This document shows positions 9,741 through 20,819 of a stretch of DNA of 64,000 nt, one piece after another. Origin of the DNA: Aestuariibacter sp. A3R04 (GTDB taxonomy: Bacteria > Pseudomonadota > Gammaproteobacteria > Enterobacterales > Alteromonadaceae); NCBI RefSeq assembly GCF_018860805.1, contig NZ_JAHKQR010000001.1, forward strand, positions 531,158 through 595,157. Direction: 5' to 3'. A program made the translations under genes and the position numbers. Every line of letters starts with the position of its first letter. Within the stretch, counting starts at the first letter, position 1. The notes beneath the pieces are model-generated. The model saw only the letters and a program-made list of their open reading frames with translations, searched no databases and had not been told where the DNA came from.

Positions 9741-10310
9741 ATGCCATTGAGAGCCGGGCTCTCTCGCCCAGCGTTGTTTCCTGCATCTTCCGGCTTCACA
9801 TTACTTGAACTTGTAATTGTGCTGGTTATCGTCTCGGCACTTTCCGTGACGGCTATTGCCCGGTTTCAGAGCGATAGCGGTTACAAAGAAATTGTACTGC
9901 AAAAACGATTGCTCAGTGCGTTGCGGCACATGCAGCTACAAGCCATGTACGACGAGCGCGATGTGTGTTACCGCATGGCTTTCGATTACACACCCGGCGC
10001 CCAGGGCTTTGCTCCGACGGTGAGCCGCTTCAGTACTGCCAGTGCAGCCAGTTCTTGTCATTCAACCCCAAATTTCTCATCTACCCCGGCGCTGCGCACC
10101 GATCCCGGTGAACTCTCTGCCATGAAGGTTACCATGAACGGCTATGACGGCAGGGCTGTTGTGCCCGCTCACATCGGGTTTAATACCTTTGGTGAACCCC
10201 TTACCGATGGGGCCCGCTGTCGATCGTTGGAAGGCTGCGCAATTTGGTTTACCGGCGAGGACACTGTGGGCGTCTGTATTAATGCTGAAGGGCATATCTA
10301 TGAATGTTAG
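9741..10310 (+). CDS. mshC: MSHA minor pilin MshC
   Basis: 189 residues from the ATG at 9741. A leader of about 17 residues ends at SSG/FTLLELVIVLVIV, a class IVa prepilin cleavage site followed by the hydrophobic polymerisation helix. The globular part has several cysteines (CYRM, SSCHS, GARCRSLEGC, VCINAEGHIYEC). It starts 14 bases after mshA and overlaps mshD by 11 bases. A perfect 6-bp inverted repeat with a 3-base loop (GAGAGC/GCTCTC) lies inside its leader codons and could modulate expression downstream of the major pilin gene. Confidence 0.9.
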   Translation: MPLRAGLSRPALFPASSGFTLLELVIVLVIVSALSVTAIARFQSDSGYKEIVLQKRLLSALRHMQLQAMYDERDVCYRMAFDYTPGAQGFAPTVSRFSTASAASSCHSTPNFSSTPALRTDPGELSAMKVTMNGYDGRAVVPAHIGFNTFGEPLTDGARCRSLEGCAIWFTGEDTVGVCINAEGHIYEC

Positions 10311-10881
10311 TCGCGGTTTCACATTAATTGAAGTTGTGGTTGGCATGGTTGTATTTGCTATTGTTATGTTTGCTGCCGTGGCATTGTTCGTAGAACAATC
10401 CAGAATTAGCATTGAGCCCTTGTGGCAAACTCGGGGAGCAACTCTTGGTGAGTCTCTGTTGGCCGAAATAATGGCTCAACCGTTTGATGAAAATGCCGGT
10501 ACATTGGGCCAGGGCCCACGCTGTAACGAAGGGACAGATTGCACTTACAGTGGCTCGTTGGGGCCCGATGCGGGTGAAAGTCGCGGCACCTTTGATGATG
10601 TAGATGATTATCACCTGCTTTCGCAGGTAAATGGCGGTATTACCGACAGCCTTGGCAATCCGCTCATAATCGACGGACACCCCGTTTATCAAGGGTTTCA
10701 GGTGCAGGTGCTGGTGCATTACGACGACAACATGGACGGGGTGGATGACGATGATCTCAACGGTGACGGGCTCTATGATACGGGGGCGTATCACGGCAAC
10801 ATGAAGCGGGTGTTGGTGGTGGTTACCACGCCAAGTGGAGAGCGAATTGCGTTGTCGGGTTATCGGGGGAACCTGCAATGA
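10300..10881 (+). CDS. mshD: MSHA minor pilin MshD
   Basis: 193 residues from the ATG at 10300, inside the end of mshC. A six-residue leader ends at SRG/FTLIEVVVGMVVF, so it is a prepilin. The C-terminal domain has an acidic, calcium-site-like stretch (DDNMDGVDDDDLNGDGLYD, about residues 143-161) that resembles EF-hand-like loops, unusual for a minor pilin and possibly metal-binding. The stop overlaps the mshO start by four bases. Confidence 0.88.
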   Translation: MNVSRGFTLIEVVVGMVVFAIVMFAAVALFVEQSRISIEPLWQTRGATLGESLLAEIMAQPFDENAGTLGQGPRCNEGTDCTYSGSLGPDAGESRGTFDDVDDYHLLSQVNGGITDSLGNPLIIDGHPVYQGFQVQVLVHYDDNMDGVDDDDLNGDGLYDTGAYHGNMKRVLVVVTTPSGERIALSGYRGNLQ

Positions 10882-11723
10882 AAGTGATGCGCGGTTTTAC
10901 TCTGTTCGAGTTGATAGTGGTAATTCTCGTGCTTGGCATTCTGGGGGCCGGTGTTTCTGCTTTTATGGGAAATACAGTGCAATTGTTCAATGGTGTTGTA
11001 CAGCGCGAACAACTCATGAATGAAAGCCGGTTTGTGGTGACCCGAATGACCAAAGAAATTCAGCAAGCTATACCCAACAGCCTGCGAATCTCTGGCAACA
11101 GTGGGGTACATTGTCTGGAATTTGTGCCGGTGCAATGGCTTGCCGCGTACGCCCATATACCGGTTTTACCCACCTCTGACCGAATTATGGACATGGTCTT
11201 TCCCATCGACGCTGATGGCCTTTTTCATTTCGTTGCCTTTAATCAATACGTAGTGATTAACCCTCTCGTTCCGTCCCACGTGTATGACCTCAATCAAAAC
11301 CGCCGTGCCCGCGTGCTCAACTGCAGCGACGATGGTGACGGCAGGTGTCCGACCCGGGATGACAGTGACGACGTGATACAGGTGCAGCTTAGCAATGCCT
11401 TTGCGGAGGCCTCTACAGGCAGACATGTGTATTTTGCCAGTAGAACCGTTAGCTATTGCGTTTCAGCGGGCGTGCTGTACCGCAAAGAAGACGCGCTAAC
11501 TTCAACTCAGTCTTTGTCTTTAAACCGCGCTCATGTGGTAGCTACAGCGCTAACTAATACCTTGTCTGCGTCACCGGGAACTGCACCTGGTTCGCAGGAT
11601 CCGTTTCATTTGTATCCGGGCAGTATGGGGGCGAGCAACGGCGTACAAATTCGCCTTCTGTTCAGCAAAAACGAAGAACAGTTAATTCAATTCAAAGAGG
11701 TTTATCCCCATGGCAGGCCGTAA
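10878..11723 (+). CDS. mshO: MSHA minor pilin MshO
   Basis: 281 residues. A short leader ends at MRG/FTLFELIVVILVLG, a prepilin cleavage site. The family resembles GspJ/PilW-like large minor pilins thought to form the priming tip complex. The start lies in the ATGA overlap with mshD, and the 3' end overlaps mshP by 14 bases. Cysteine pairs in the C-terminal half (LNCSDDGDGRC) probably form disulfides. Confidence 0.9.
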   Translation: MKVMRGFTLFELIVVILVLGILGAGVSAFMGNTVQLFNGVVQREQLMNESRFVVTRMTKEIQQAIPNSLRISGNSGVHCLEFVPVQWLAAYAHIPVLPTSDRIMDMVFPIDADGLFHFVAFNQYVVINPLVPSHVYDLNQNRRARVLNCSDDGDGRCPTRDDSDDVIQVQLSNAFAEASTGRHVYFASRTVSYCVSAGVLYRKEDALTSTQSLSLNRAHVVATALTNTLSASPGTAPGSQDPFHLYPGSMGASNGVQIRLLFSKNEEQLIQFKEVYPHGRP

Positions 11724-12147
11724 CGCTTGTGCAGTGCAACAACAAGGCAGCATGCTGGTTATGGCGGTATTTGCGATGGTCGTCATGGCGTTGCTGGGAC
11801 TGACGTTAACCCGCTTACTGGCTTCCGGCAGTCAATCCGTGGTGTATGATGTCGTGGGCGTACGCGCCGGACAGGCCGCCGAAGCAGGGTTGATGCAATT
11901 GGCATTGTCGGTCACGCCACTAAACGGTGCTGCACAGCCTTGCGCGGGAACAATTCACAGTGCGCCGGCATTTTCTGCTATTGAGGGGTTTAAAGGGTGT
12001 AACTACACCGCGCGATGTCAAACTCTTCCGTTTACCGAATCGTCAACAAACTTCTATCATTACGAACTGAAAAGTACCGGTACTTGCGCCTTGGCTGAGG
12101 GCGTTGCCTCAATAACCCGAACGTTGCGATTCACCCGTCAGCAGTAA
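11710..12147 (+). CDS. mshP: MSHA biogenesis protein MshP
   Basis: 145 residues. A hydrophobic N-terminal helix follows QQQGSMLVMAVFAMVVMALLG, close to a PilX/GspK-like prepilin pattern in which the residue after Gly is Ser rather than Phe. Four cysteines lie in the C-terminal domain. It is the last gene of the MSHA cluster here; in Vibrio and Shewanella a large mshQ follows, but here the next gene is mreB. The overlap with mshO implies coupled translation. Confidence 0.86.
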   Translation: MAGRNACAVQQQGSMLVMAVFAMVVMALLGLTLTRLLASGSQSVVYDVVGVRAGQAAEAGLMQLALSVTPLNGAAQPCAGTIHSAPAFSAIEGFKGCNYTARCQTLPFTESSTNFYHYELKSTGTCALAEGVASITRTLRFTRQQ

Positions 12148-13514
<1,367 letters not shown>

Positions 13515-13524
13515 ATAAGTAAAC

Positions 13525-13554
13525 AGGCAACCGCAAGGTTGCCTTGCTGTTTTT
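13525..13554 (+). terminator. mreB-mreC intercistronic terminator/attenuator hairpin
   Basis: A perfect 8-bp stem AGGCAACC/GGTTGCCT with a GCAA tetraloop (13525-13544) is followed, after a short spacer, by a run of five T ending immediately before the mreC ATG at 13555. This looks like a leaky terminator that would lower mreCD transcription relative to mreB. It leaves no obvious Shine-Dalgarno sequence for mreC. Confidence 0.65.
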
Positions 13555-14421
13555 ATGGATACCATATTCACCCGCGGTCCTTCTCTTAATATTCGTCTCG
13601 CTATGGCGCTGGTGATGTCTGTGGTATTGATTATTGCCGATCACAAATTCGATGCGTTTCAATCTTCCCGGGTTTATATGAATTCATTGATGAGCCCGCT
13701 GCAATATTTTGCCAATCTTCCAAGCGTATTGCTGGATGTAAGCTCACAGCGCTTAACTTCAAGGGAAGATTTGGTTGAAGAAAACCAACGACTAACCAAT
13801 CAGGTACTGTTGATGAGCGAACGCCTGCAGCGTTTTGAAGTATTGCAGTCCGAGAACGATAAACTTCGCAAGTTGCTTCAGGCACCGGTGAAAAAACCGG
13901 CAAAAAAAATGGTGGCGGAACTAATGGCGGTGGACAACAGTCCTTTTAGCCAGCAAATTGTTATCAACAAAGGGGCGCTTGAAGACGTCTATCTGTCTCA
14001 GTCAGTGTTGGATGACAAAGGCATTGTAGGGCAGGTGATGGAAGTGGGCAGCACCAACAGCCGAGTGGTTCTTATCACCGATGTAACCCACGCCATTCCC
14101 GTGCGCTCCGCGCGAAACGACATTCGCTTTATTGCCAGTGGCACTGGCTCTATTGATGAACTTACCTTAGAACACGTACCCCATAGCGTAGACATTGAAG
14201 AGGGGGATTTACTGGTGAGTTCAGGTTTAGGCCATGTTTTTCCCGAAGGTTATCCTGTGGCTATTGTCAATCGAGTGGTACGGGATGAAAGTCGTCCTTT
14301 CGCCAGTGTGACAGCGCGTCCTCTTGCTCGCCTCGACAGGTTGAAGTATTTGCTGTTGTTGGGCAGTGACGAGGGGCAGCAGGGCGAAGTGTTGCCAGTG
14401 GAGGGGGAAACTAATGATTAG
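13555..14421 (+). CDS. mreC: Cell shape-determining protein MreC
   Basis: 288 residues beginning MDTIFTRGPSLNIRL, matching the usual MreC N-terminus. One transmembrane helix (about 17-36) is followed by a coiled coil (about 65-105) and the periplasmic beta-barrel MreC domain with the DKGIVGQVMEVG and GLGHVFPEGYPVA motifs. It is a periplasmic scaffold of the elongasome. It is shorter at the C-terminus than the E. coli protein, lacking the long Pro/Gln-rich tail. It overlaps mreD by eight bases. Confidence 0.97.
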   Translation: MDTIFTRGPSLNIRLAMALVMSVVLIIADHKFDAFQSSRVYMNSLMSPLQYFANLPSVLLDVSSQRLTSREDLVEENQRLTNQVLLMSERLQRFEVLQSENDKLRKLLQAPVKKPAKKMVAELMAVDNSPFSQQIVINKGALEDVYLSQSVLDDKGIVGQVMEVGSTNSRVVLITDVTHAIPVRSARNDIRFIASGTGSIDELTLEHVPHSVDIEEGDLLVSSGLGHVFPEGYPVAIVNRVVRDESRPFASVTARPLARLDRLKYLLLLGSDEGQQGEVLPVEGETND

Positions 14422-14893
14422 AACCCGACATTACGCCATTCCCCTGACTATTCTTATCGCGCTGGTATTGCAAATTATGCCGTTGCCCATTCAGGTCGAT
14501 ACTTACCGCCCAGACTGGGTGCTTATAGTTTTGTCCTACTGGACTATGGCTTTGCCTCATCGCGCCAATGTGGGTGTGGCATTTATCAGTGGTGTTGCCA
14601 CCGATATCCTCTTGGGTACAGCTCTGGGCGTTCACTGCTTTGCGCTCAGTTTGGCGGTGTATATTCTGGCCGCCAACTACCAACGTTTGCGCAACTATTC
14701 GGTGTGGCAGCAGGCCATCATTATCGGTTTAATCAGCGCTCTGTACCATGCAGTGCTGTTTTGGCTTCAACACCTGTTAACCGGGATCCCGTTTCAGTTG
14801 AATTACTTGTGGCCTGTCGTGAGTTCCATGGTGTTGTGGCCGTGGATTTTCTGGATACTTCGCAAAGCCCGCAGACAACTTAACATTAGTTAG
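14414..14893 (+). CDS. mreD: Rod shape-determining protein MreD
   Basis: 159 residues from the ATG at 14414, within the mreC end. It is an integral membrane protein with about five hydrophobic segments; the RPDWVLIVLSYW and GVATDILLGTALG motifs are characteristic of MreD. It is an inner-membrane partner of MreC in the lateral wall synthesis complex. An earlier in-frame ATG at 14366 would add 16 polar residues and is less likely. Confidence 0.95.
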   Translation: MIRTRHYAIPLTILIALVLQIMPLPIQVDTYRPDWVLIVLSYWTMALPHRANVGVAFISGVATDILLGTALGVHCFALSLAVYILAANYQRLRNYSVWQQAIIIGLISALYHAVLFWLQHLLTGIPFQLNYLWPVVSSMVLWPWIFWILRKARRQLNIS

Positions 14894-14901
14894 GAGAGAA
14901 C

Positions 14902-15483
14902 ATGGCCAAAGCACTGATACTTGCGTCAGCGTCACCTCGCCGCACAGCATTACTGACGCAAATGGGCTTTGCTCACCAGCAGTTTGCGGTGGATATCGAT
15001 GAGTCCCCCCGAAATGGCGAAACCCCTCTGGATTTAGTTAACCGGCTGGCAACGGAGAAGGCTTCTACGGCCTGGCAGCGCTGGCAGGGAAATCGGGCCC
15101 AGACCGTTATACTCGCGTCTGACACGCTCATTGCCTTTGAAGGGAAACCTCTGGGGAAGCCGGCAGATAAAACAGATTACAAGGCCATGCTTAACGCGTT
15201 GTCGGACAACCGCCATCAGGTATTAACCGCGGTGAGTGTAAGAGACAGCAAGCGGCAGAAAACTATTCATGTTTGCACCTACGTGGATTTTGCTCCGTTG
15301 TCAGAAGAAGAGATAGAGGCTTATTGGCAAACCGGTGAGCCTGCCGATAAAGCAGGCAGTTATGCTATTCAGGGAATTGGCGGCCAATTTGTTAAATCAG
15401 TGACAGGAAGCGCAAGTTCAGTGGTGGGATTGCCACTGTACGAAACCCGTTGTCTGTTAAAAGAATTTGGAATAGAACAGTGA
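14902..15483 (+). CDS. maf: Maf-family nucleoside triphosphate pyrophosphatase (YhdE type)
   Basis: 193 residues. The Maf signature LASASPRR is at about residues 7-14, and the catalytic SDTLIAFEGKPLGKP region lies at about 73-87. YhdE-type Maf proteins hydrolyse dTTP, UTP and modified pyrimidine triphosphates to the monophosphate, sanitising the nucleotide pool. The mreBCD-maf-rng order matches E. coli yhdE, supporting this subtype. GGAGAG lies upstream, and the stop overlaps the rng GTG start. Confidence 0.95.
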   Translation: MAKALILASASPRRTALLTQMGFAHQQFAVDIDESPRNGETPLDLVNRLATEKASTAWQRWQGNRAQTVILASDTLIAFEGKPLGKPADKTDYKAMLNALSDNRHQVLTAVSVRDSKRQKTIHVCTYVDFAPLSEEEIEAYWQTGEPADKAGSYAIQGIGGQFVKSVTGSASSVVGLPLYETRCLLKEFGIEQ

Positions 15484-16946
15484 GTGCCGAACTATTAATT
15501 AATGTTACGCCATCGGAGTCGCGGGTTGCGCTTATTGAAAACGGTATTTTACAAGAAGTACACGTTGAGCGACATACTAAAAAAGGCCTGGTTGGCAATA
15601 TCTATCGTGGAAAGGTAAGCCGTGTACTGCCTGGTATGCAGGCTGCTTTTGTTGATATCGGTTTGGATAAAGCCGCGTTTTTGCATGCGTCGGATATCGT
15701 CATTCACAATGAAGTGGCAGATGAAGTCAACAGCAGTCATATTCAAAAACAGGATATTCGCGATCTGGTAAAAGACGGGCAAGATATTGTGGTTCAGGTG
15801 GTTAAAGATCCCATTGGCACAAAAGGCGCCCGGTTGACCACCGACATCACTATTCCCTCTCGCTATTTGGTATTTATGCCCAGTGTGACGCATGTTGGCG
15901 TAAGTCAGCGCATTGAGGATGAAAGTGAACGTGAACGCCTGAAAAACCTGGTTCAGGAATACTGTGACCAGGAAGGTGGATTTATCCTGCGTACGGCCGC
16001 CGAAGGGGTAAATAAAAATGAATTGTCTTCCGATGCCGCGTTTTTACGACGCCTGTGGAATAAAATTCAGCAGCGAATGAAGCGAAAAAAATCCAATGTA
16101 CTCTACGAGGATTTGCCGCTGGCCAGACGGGTATTACGAGATTTTGTCGGTACTGAGTTGGATCGGATACGTATTGATTCGAATTTGTCTTTTCAGGAGT
16201 TGCGGGATTTTACCGGAGAATATGTGCCCGAGCTGCAAAGCAAGCTCGAATATTACAAAGGTGAACGTCCGATTTTTGATTTGTACGATGTTGAAAATGA
16301 GGTTCAGCGGGCACTTGAACGGCGGGTAGATTTAAAGTCAGGCGGGTACCTGATTATCGACCAGACAGAAGCCATGACCACCATCGACATCAACACCGGG
16401 GCCTTTGTGGGTCACAGGAATCTGGAAGAAACCATCTTCAACACGAATATCGAAGCCACACTGGCCATTGCCAGACAGCTCAGATTGAGAAATCTCGGGG
16501 GAATGATCCTCATTGATTTTATCGATATGTCGGAACAAGATCACAAAAGACGTGTCTTACATAGTCTGGAGGTGGCAACGAGTAAGGACAGGGCCAAGAT
16601 CAATATCCATGGCTTTACTGCCCTTGGACTCATTGAAATGACAAGGAAACGGACACGGGAAAGTCTGGAGCACACATTGTGTGGCGAATGCCCGGTGTGT
16701 AAGGGACGGGGCTCGGTGAAAACTATCGAAACCATTTGCTTTGAAATAATGCGCGAAGTCGTTAGGGTTAACCGGGCTTATGACGCGGATATGTTTGTCA
16801 TATACGCGTCACCAAAAGTGGCAGATGCACTGTTGGGAGATGAATCTCACGTGCTCGCGGAACTGGAAGTGTTCGTATCGAAGCAAATTAAGGTACAAAC
16901 TGAGCCACTTTATAACCAGGACAAATACGACGTTGTAATGATGTAA
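15480..16946 (+). CDS. rng: Ribonuclease G
   Basis: 488 residues from a GTG at 15480 that overlaps the maf stop; this start gives MSAELLINVTPSE, matching the family N-terminus. The S1-like RNA-binding region (about 35-125), the catalytic DFIDMSEQDHKRRV metal-binding region (about 343-356) and the CGECPVCKGRG zinc-link motif (about 401-411) are all present. It processes the 5' end of 16S rRNA and degrades some mRNAs. It lacks the long C-terminal scaffold of RNase E. Confidence 0.97.
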   Translation: MSAELLINVTPSESRVALIENGILQEVHVERHTKKGLVGNIYRGKVSRVLPGMQAAFVDIGLDKAAFLHASDIVIHNEVADEVNSSHIQKQDIRDLVKDGQDIVVQVVKDPIGTKGARLTTDITIPSRYLVFMPSVTHVGVSQRIEDESERERLKNLVQEYCDQEGGFILRTAAEGVNKNELSSDAAFLRRLWNKIQQRMKRKKSNVLYEDLPLARRVLRDFVGTELDRIRIDSNLSFQELRDFTGEYVPELQSKLEYYKGERPIFDLYDVENEVQRALERRVDLKSGGYLIIDQTEAMTTIDINTGAFVGHRNLEETIFNTNIEATLAIARQLRLRNLGGMILIDFIDMSEQDHKRRVLHSLEVATSKDRAKINIHGFTALGLIEMTRKRTRESLEHTLCGECPVCKGRGSVKTIETICFEIMREVVRVNRAYDADMFVIYASPKVADALLGDESHVLAELEVFVSKQIKVQTEPLYNQDKYDVVMM

Positions 16947-16961
16947 GGTGGTGGCTATTTT

Positions 16962-19900
16962 GTGAGAAAAGCAGGCGAGGTAGCAGCATACTTTATTAAA
17001 AAAGTGTGGTTGTTATTGGCAGTTGTACTGGTTCTTTTTGCCGTCATGCTTAGCGTTTTGCGCTACGCATTGCCTCATCTCGACCATAAAAAACACCTGC
17101 TTGAAGAATACGTTAACGAAAAATACGGCGTAGAATTACACATCGGTAGTGTGCAGGCCGACTGGGTGAAAGAGGGGCCCAGTGTTATTCTGAACGATGT
17201 TGTGCTGGTGAACAGCGATTCGTCCCCCGTGGCGTTGGAAATCGAGCAGGTACATATGAAAATCGATTTCTGGGAAAGTTTGCGTCAACGCATGCTTTCA
17301 TCTAATGCCTTTACCCTTGATACCCTCAGTGTTGAAATCGATACCGACAGATTGCACGATGCCGGTGAAAGCGACTTTCCCGTAGTGGATGCACTGAAAA
17401 GCCTTTTTCTCGAACAACTCCAACGCTTTACGCTTTCAGATGGCGAGGTAGTACTGCTGCGCAATGGCACTCGCGAAGTGCTGCAGATCGATGCCCTGAA
17501 TTGGCTTAACCGGGATGAGCATCACCAGGGAACCGGGGCCATTCGCGTACAGGAACTCACCAATAACTCGGCATCGTTTATCATTGATTTAACCGGCTCT
17601 CCGGACAATCTCAATGGTGTGTTGTATGCGAAGGCAAAGGATCTGGATATTTCTCCCTGGGTGAAAGGCTTGTTATCTACCCACCGACCGCTACAGGAAA
17701 GCCGTGCCAATTTTGAAGTATGGGCAGAAGTTAGCAGTAGTGAATTCAGTGCGTTCTACACGCAGTTTGACGAGAGTAAACTGGCTTGGGGGGAAGAAGA
17801 TGAACTGGTATTTAACTCGGGTATTCGCGGTGGCAGTATTCAGGCGCTACCGGTGGGAGAAAATTGGCATTTCCGCGTCGATCAACTGATCTTCGAATCG
17901 AATGACCAAAGCCTGGTAACCGACCTTGTTGGCACGGTAGACAGTCAGGGTGAAATGCTCGTCAATACAGTAAAACCCGCGCCGGTGAATCCTTTCCTGG
18001 TACTACTGCCCTTGTTTACCAACGACACTGCAGACGACAACGTCCGCGACTTGAACCCTACAGGCCAGTTGGCTACGATGCAGTTGTACCTCACCAGCAA
18101 GGGGGTGCAACTGGCCGCTAAACTCATTGATATCAGTTGGCAACAGGAAAAAAAGATTCCGGGCTTAGACGCCATTGATGCCGATATCTACTGGTATAAA
18201 AATCAAGGTGTGATTTTACTCTCCGCAGAAGACGCCAGCCTTGATATTGATAATTTGCTGCCAGATAACCTCAATATCGATACCCTTAGCGGTAAAGTAT
18301 TCGTTTACTCTGACCAGGACGAGTGGGTTGTAGAAAGTTACGAGCTTGCTGTTCGTTCTGACAAATTATCGTTTTCTCCCGCCTTTCACTATCGCACCGG
18401 CTCAAAGGCGTTACTGGCAAGAGCCGACATTGCACCTCGTCCATTAGAAAATATTCAGGCGTTGTTACCTGGGCCTCTTATGGGCAAGCACACGTCGGCG
18501 TTTCTCAATCGCGCATTGGCAGGGTCAGGTGAAATAGCCGGTGGAACAATACTATGGCAGGGTAGATTATCGGATTTTCCCTTCGCCGATAACCAAGGCG
18601 TATTTCTGGCTCAAGTAGCCCTGAAAGATGCCACTTTTCAATTTTCTAAGGATTGGCTGCCGCTGACTCACACCGACGCCACCTTGATATTTGAGAATAG
18701 AGGTCTGTCCATTACCAGTCCGGGAGGGAGACTCGGAGATATTCGCGTAGGTAATATGCAGGCAAGGATCCCCGCTTTAACTAAAGGCGGAGAGCTAACC
18801 ATTGATGCAGTGGGGGAAGGTCAGGCTGAAGCAGTTACTGCGCTGATGTTGCAAAGTAGCCTGGCTGATTCGTTGGGGCGATTGCTGGACAAAGATATTA
18901 TCGCGTCTGGTACTTTGAAAGCTGCTTTGAACCTGGTTATTCCTTTTGACGACCCGCATGTGGTGGCGACAGGCAGTGTGCAATTGAATGGCAATGATAT
19001 CACCGTCACCAGTACCGGCATGCGTTTTTCCGGTACTCACGGAGAGATATCTTTTGTAAATGACGCGATTAGTGCAGACAATATTACCGCGGATTTATTG
19101 GCGCAGCCTGTTACGCTGTCCTTTTCTGGTTTCAAGGAAAACAGCGATTACCGGGTGGATATAGGCCTTGCCGGCGAATGGAATGTAGGTCCGCTTCTCA
19201 GTCAGTACAATCCCGATTTTAAGCAGTATCTCTCTGGCAGCAGCGGCTGGCAGGCCGTGGTAGATTTAACCCTTCAACCCCAAGGTTTTAGCTATGGCGC
19301 AAACCTCACTGCGCCGTTAACGGGGATAAATTCAGATTTACCTGCACCATTTGCAAAAGAGGCTGAGCAAACCCTGTTATTAAATATCATCAGTGAAGGC
19401 AATCAACAGGCGTCTACTGTGAAAGCGAGTTTAGGTGACGAGGTGCGCTTCGAAGGTGTACTTCCCCATGAGGAGATGCAGTTTTCTCGGGCTCATTTAG
19501 CCATGGGGGAAAGCGATTTCGTCGGGATGGGCATTGGTTTTAGTATTTCCGCTGAACTGCCGTATGTCGACTCTGCTGATTGGTACAAAACCATCGAGAT
19601 GCTGGTATCGGGTATCTCTGCTAAGCAGGGTGATTCTAGCAAAGCGACCTTGTTTTCCGTTCCCGAGCGAATATTTATTACCACAGACAGCCTGGTTATT
19701 GCCGGACAGCAGCTTACAAACGCGCGGGTGACCGCCAAGCAGCAGAACAACAACTGGATGCTGGACATTAATGCCGCCCAGGCCCGGGCCACGGTGAATC
19801 TTTATGATGATTGGCTGGCTCGGGGGGTGTCTGTTGAAGCTGACTACCTGCGGTTTGACAAGTGGAAGGAAAAAACGGAAGACCAAGCTCAACATCAGTG

Positions 19901-20819
19901 GAACGCCGATACCTTGCCTCCTGTGTATTTTCATTGTGCCCAATGTTCAGTACTGGAAAGAGACCTAGGCGAAGTGACTCTTGATGTGGTGAAAGCCGAC
20001 AGTGGGCTTGATATTCGTCAGTTCCGGTCGCAGAGCAAACACGGTTTAATTACTGCCAGTGGCAAATGGATCTTTGGAAAAGACACCAATCACACATCAT
20101 TGGAAGGCACGGTAAAAAGCGACGATGTGGGGTTAATGCTTAAAGCGTGGGGACTTGACAGTGGCATAAAAGACTCCGGCGCAAATGTTGAGTTTGCGTT
20201 GAATTGGGACAAGTCCCCAATGGATTTTGATACATCCCTGGTGTCCGGCGATGTGTCTTGGTCACTGTCAGATGGCTACCTCAGTGAAGTGAGTGACAAA
20301 GGTTCGCGCATATTCACATTATTCAGTTTAAACTCATTGGTGCGAAAACTGAGCCTGGATTTTCGCGATGTATTTGCCACTGGCTTTTTCTATGATGATA
20401 TGAGTGGTACGTTGCGCATTGACAATGGTAAAGCGTTCACAGACGACACGGTAATTGATGGGGGCGCCGGTGACATTAACATTCGCGGATATACGGACTT
20501 AGTCACCAGCGAGCTGAACTACAATGTGGAGTTTACACCCAATGTAACAGGCAATCTGCCAATTTTGGTGTATTTTTTGGCCACGCCGCCCACGGCTCTC
20601 GCGGCACTGGCGCTGGATCAGGTGCTGACCTCGGCTAAAGTTATTTCAAATGTTAATTATCACGTTACCGGCACGCTGAGTGAACCGGTTTTTGACGAGG
20701 TTGGGAGAGACAGTAAAGAAGTTAGCTTACCCGCACAAACGAACCCGGTTGACCCGGCGTTGGAACCTCTTGCAGATCCGGACATGGAACGCATAAAACT
20801 GGAGATAAACGATGATTAA
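16962..20819 (+). CDS. yhdP: AsmA-like lipid-transport protein YhdP
   Basis: 1285 residues from a GTG at 16962. An N-terminal transmembrane helix (about 13-32) is followed by a very long beta-rich periplasmic protein with a DUF3971/AsmA-2 C-terminus, consistent with the bridge-like family that includes TamB and YdbH. In E. coli, YhdP takes part in phospholipid transport to the outer membrane. It sits in the conserved rng-yhdP-nitrilase-tldD order. The stop overlaps the next start by eight bases. Confidence 0.93.
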   Translation: MRKAGEVAAYFIKKVWLLLAVVLVLFAVMLSVLRYALPHLDHKKHLLEEYVNEKYGVELHIGSVQADWVKEGPSVILNDVVLVNSDSSPVALEIEQVHMKIDFWESLRQRMLSSNAFTLDTLSVEIDTDRLHDAGESDFPVVDALKSLFLEQLQRFTLSDGEVVLLRNGTREVLQIDALNWLNRDEHHQGTGAIRVQELTNNSASFIIDLTGSPDNLNGVLYAKAKDLDISPWVKGLLSTHRPLQESRANFEVWAEVSSSEFSAFYTQFDESKLAWGEEDELVFNSGIRGGSIQALPVGENWHFRVDQLIFESNDQSLVTDLVGTVDSQGEMLVNTVKPAPVNPFLVLLPLFTNDTADDNVRDLNPTGQLATMQLYLTSKGVQLAAKLIDISWQQEKKIPGLDAIDADIYWYKNQGVILLSAEDASLDIDNLLPDNLNIDTLSGKVFVYSDQDEWVVESYELAVRSDKLSFSPAFHYRTGSKALLARADIAPRPLENIQALLPGPLMGKHTSAFLNRALAGSGEIAGGTILWQGRLSDFPFADNQGVFLAQVALKDATFQFSKDWLPLTHTDATLIFENRGLSITSPGGRLGDIRVGNMQARIPALTKGGELTIDAVGEGQAEAVTALMLQSSLADSLGRLLDKDIIASGTLKAALNLVIPFDDPHVVATGSVQLNGNDITVTSTGMRFSGTHGEISFVNDAISADNITADLLAQPVTLSFSGFKENSDYRVDIGLAGEWNVGPLLSQYNPDFKQYLSGSSGWQAVVDLTLQPQGFSYGANLTAPLTGINSDLPAPFAKEAEQTLLLNIISEGNQQASTVKASLGDEVRFEGVLPHEEMQFSRAHLAMGESDFVGMGIGFSISAELPYVDSADWYKTIEMLVSGISAKQGDSSKATLFSVPERIFITTDSLVIAGQQLTNARVTAKQQNNNWMLDINAAQARATVNLYDDWLARGVSVEADYLRFDKWKEKTEDQAQHQWNADTLPPVYFHCAQCSVLERDLGEVTLDVVKADSGLDIRQFRSQSKHGLITASGKWIFGKDTNHTSLEGTVKSDDVGLMLKAWGLDSGIKDSGANVEFALNWDKSPMDFDTSLVSGDVSWSLSDGYLSEVSDKGSRIFTLFSLNSLVRKLSLDFRDVFATGFFYDDMSGTLRIDNGKAFTDDTVIDGGAGDINIRGYTDLVTSELNYNVEFTPNVTGNLPILVYFLATPPTALAALALDQVLTSAKVISNVNYHVTGTLSEPVFDEVGRDSKEVSLPAQTNPVDPALEPLADPDMERIKLEINDD

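Noticed and set aside
9750-9764. Terminator after mshA
   Set aside because: The 6-bp hairpin lies within mshC codons and lacks a T-run; left as a note in the mshC entry.
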